In this document: positions 21,966 through 22,317 of the stretch, in pieces
Position numbering within the stretch: the first letter of the stretch is position 1
How the letters are laid out: each line of letters begins with the position of its first letter
Source: Anaerolineaceae bacterium UBA2274
GTDB lineage: Bacteria > Chloroflexota > Anaerolineae > Anaerolineales > Anaerolineaceae
Length of the DNA: 22,317 nucleotides
Direction of reading: 5' to 3'
Assembly: GCA_002347705.1 (NCBI GenBank)
Contig: DDWY01000053.1
Coordinates: 3,896 to 26,212 of the forward strand
The notes under the pieces: generated by a model
Database searches by the model: none
What the model saw: only the letters and a program-made list of their open reading frames with translations
What the model was told of the DNA's origin: nothing
Made by a program: the position numbers and the translations under genes

Positions 21966-22202
21966 TTAGTCCTTCTTGCTCATATAGGGTGCCAGACGCT
22001 TGATGTGCTTAACCAGCCCGTTGGAATTGACGGCGATCGTTTCGGAGAGCAAATACTTGGTCCGCTTGGATGTGTTGCGGCGTAAGTGACCCTTACCGAT
22101 CTTGGTCCGTACGATTTTACCGGTACCAGTTGTGCGGAAGCGTTTGGACGTAGCCTTATGAGTTTTCAATTTGTACTTTCCACTACTCTGTTTACGTGGC
22201 AC
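21966..22202 (-). CDS. rpmI: 50S ribosomal protein L35
   Basis: A 78-residue L35, slightly longer than the usual 64-66, with an N-terminal extension PRKQSSGKY before the conserved KLKTHKATSKRFRTTGTGKI. It then has RTKIGKGHLRRNTSKRTK and ends with the basic segment KHIKRLAPYM. I choose the GTG at 22202 because AGGAG lies seven bases before it. A TTG at 22208 would sit only one base from that ribosome-binding site. The gene usually follows infC, but here a promoter and a leader hairpin stand directly before it. L20 is encoded next. Confidence 0.95.
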   Translation of the reverse strand: MPRKQSSGKYKLKTHKATSKRFRTTGTGKIVRTKIGKGHLRRNTSKRTKYLLSETIAVNSNGLVKHIKRLAPYMSKKD

Positions 22203-22224
22203 GATCAAACTCCTCTAAGAAAAT

Positions 22225-22253
22225 CCAACGGCTGTAAACAACCCAGCCGTTGG
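22225..22253 (-). promoter_or_regulatory. Leader hairpin before rpmI, possible autoregulatory attenuator
   Basis: CCAACGGCTG (22253-22244 on the minus strand) and CAGCCGTTGG (22234-22225) form a perfect 10-bp stem with a nine-base loop. It is followed by ATTTTCTT and then the rpmI ribosome-binding site. The shape is that of a weak terminator in the untranslated leader, suiting feedback control by L20 or L35; the ligand is inference. Confidence 0.55.
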
Positions 22254-22271
22254 TCGATAAACCAACCAAAA

Positions 22272-22298
22272 ATTATACCAGAAAATCGCCGCTGTCAA
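22272..22298 (-). promoter_or_regulatory. Promoter of rpmI-rplT
   Basis: On the minus strand both hexamers are perfect, TTGACA (22298-22293) and TATAAT (22277-22272), but the spacer is only 15 bases. The transcript would begin near 22265, giving a leader of about 60 bases that contains the hairpin. Confidence 0.65.
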
Positions 22299-22317
22299 CG
22301 GCTTGTTTTGATTAACT

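Overview
The window looks like a stretch of chromosome from an anaerobic, sugar-fermenting bacterium. Mixed GC content, Shine-Dalgarno starts (several on TTG or GTG), a T-box leader on thrS, a lactate dehydrogenase-ETF operon and spacers full of palindromic repeats would fit a Chloroflexota member of the Anaerolineae type. That assignment is inference from gene style and was not tested by alignment.

Layout. (1) 1-2095, plus strand: the 3' end of a xylulokinase gene and a GH1 beta-glucosidase, a carbohydrate operon. It is followed by a 466-bp spacer with a possible frameshifted gene remnant and one copy of a roughly 72-bp dispersed repeat. (2) 2562-4962, minus strand: a large uncharacterised lipoprotein and a small HD-type alarmone hydrolase. 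(3) 5164-8856, plus strand: an FAD-linked D-lactate/glycolate-type dehydrogenase, etfB, and an etfA with a 2x[4Fe-4S] ferredoxin head. This is the gene set of an electron-confurcating lactate dehydrogenase. (4) 8857-9305: a gene-free, repeat-rich spacer with a nested-palindrome element and the second copy of the 72-bp repeat. (5) 9306-9683, minus strand: a small VOC-fold protein. (6) 9735-17002, plus strand: an operon that appears AT-richer than its surroundings. It has a promoter and operator, a SorC-family regulator, E1-alpha, E1-beta and E2 of a 2-oxoacid/acetoin dehydrogenase complex, a complete galactitol-type PTS permease (EIIA, EIIB, EIIC) and a small unknown protein. (7) 17075-18349, minus strand: the rRNA uracil methyltransferase RlmD. 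(8) 18350-18970: a palindrome-rich spacer, tandem promoters, tRNA-Val(GAC) and a bidirectional terminator. (9) 18971-21089, minus strand: thrS, without a TGS domain, under a T-box leader. (10) 21470-22298, minus strand: rpmI-rplT (L35-L20) with its own promoter, leader hairpin and terminator; no infC lies between promoter and rpmI.

How the parts may work together. The left genes release and phosphorylate sugars. The Ldh-Etf operon would let the cell oxidise lactate with NAD+ at the expense of reduced ferredoxin. The central operon is the most unusual part: a phosphosugar-type regulator apparently controls both a sugar/polyol PTS and a TPP/lipoyl oxidative-decarboxylation complex, yet no polyol-phosphate dehydrogenase, aldolase or E3 lies beside them. 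The right side is housekeeping translation genes with recognisable RNA control elements.
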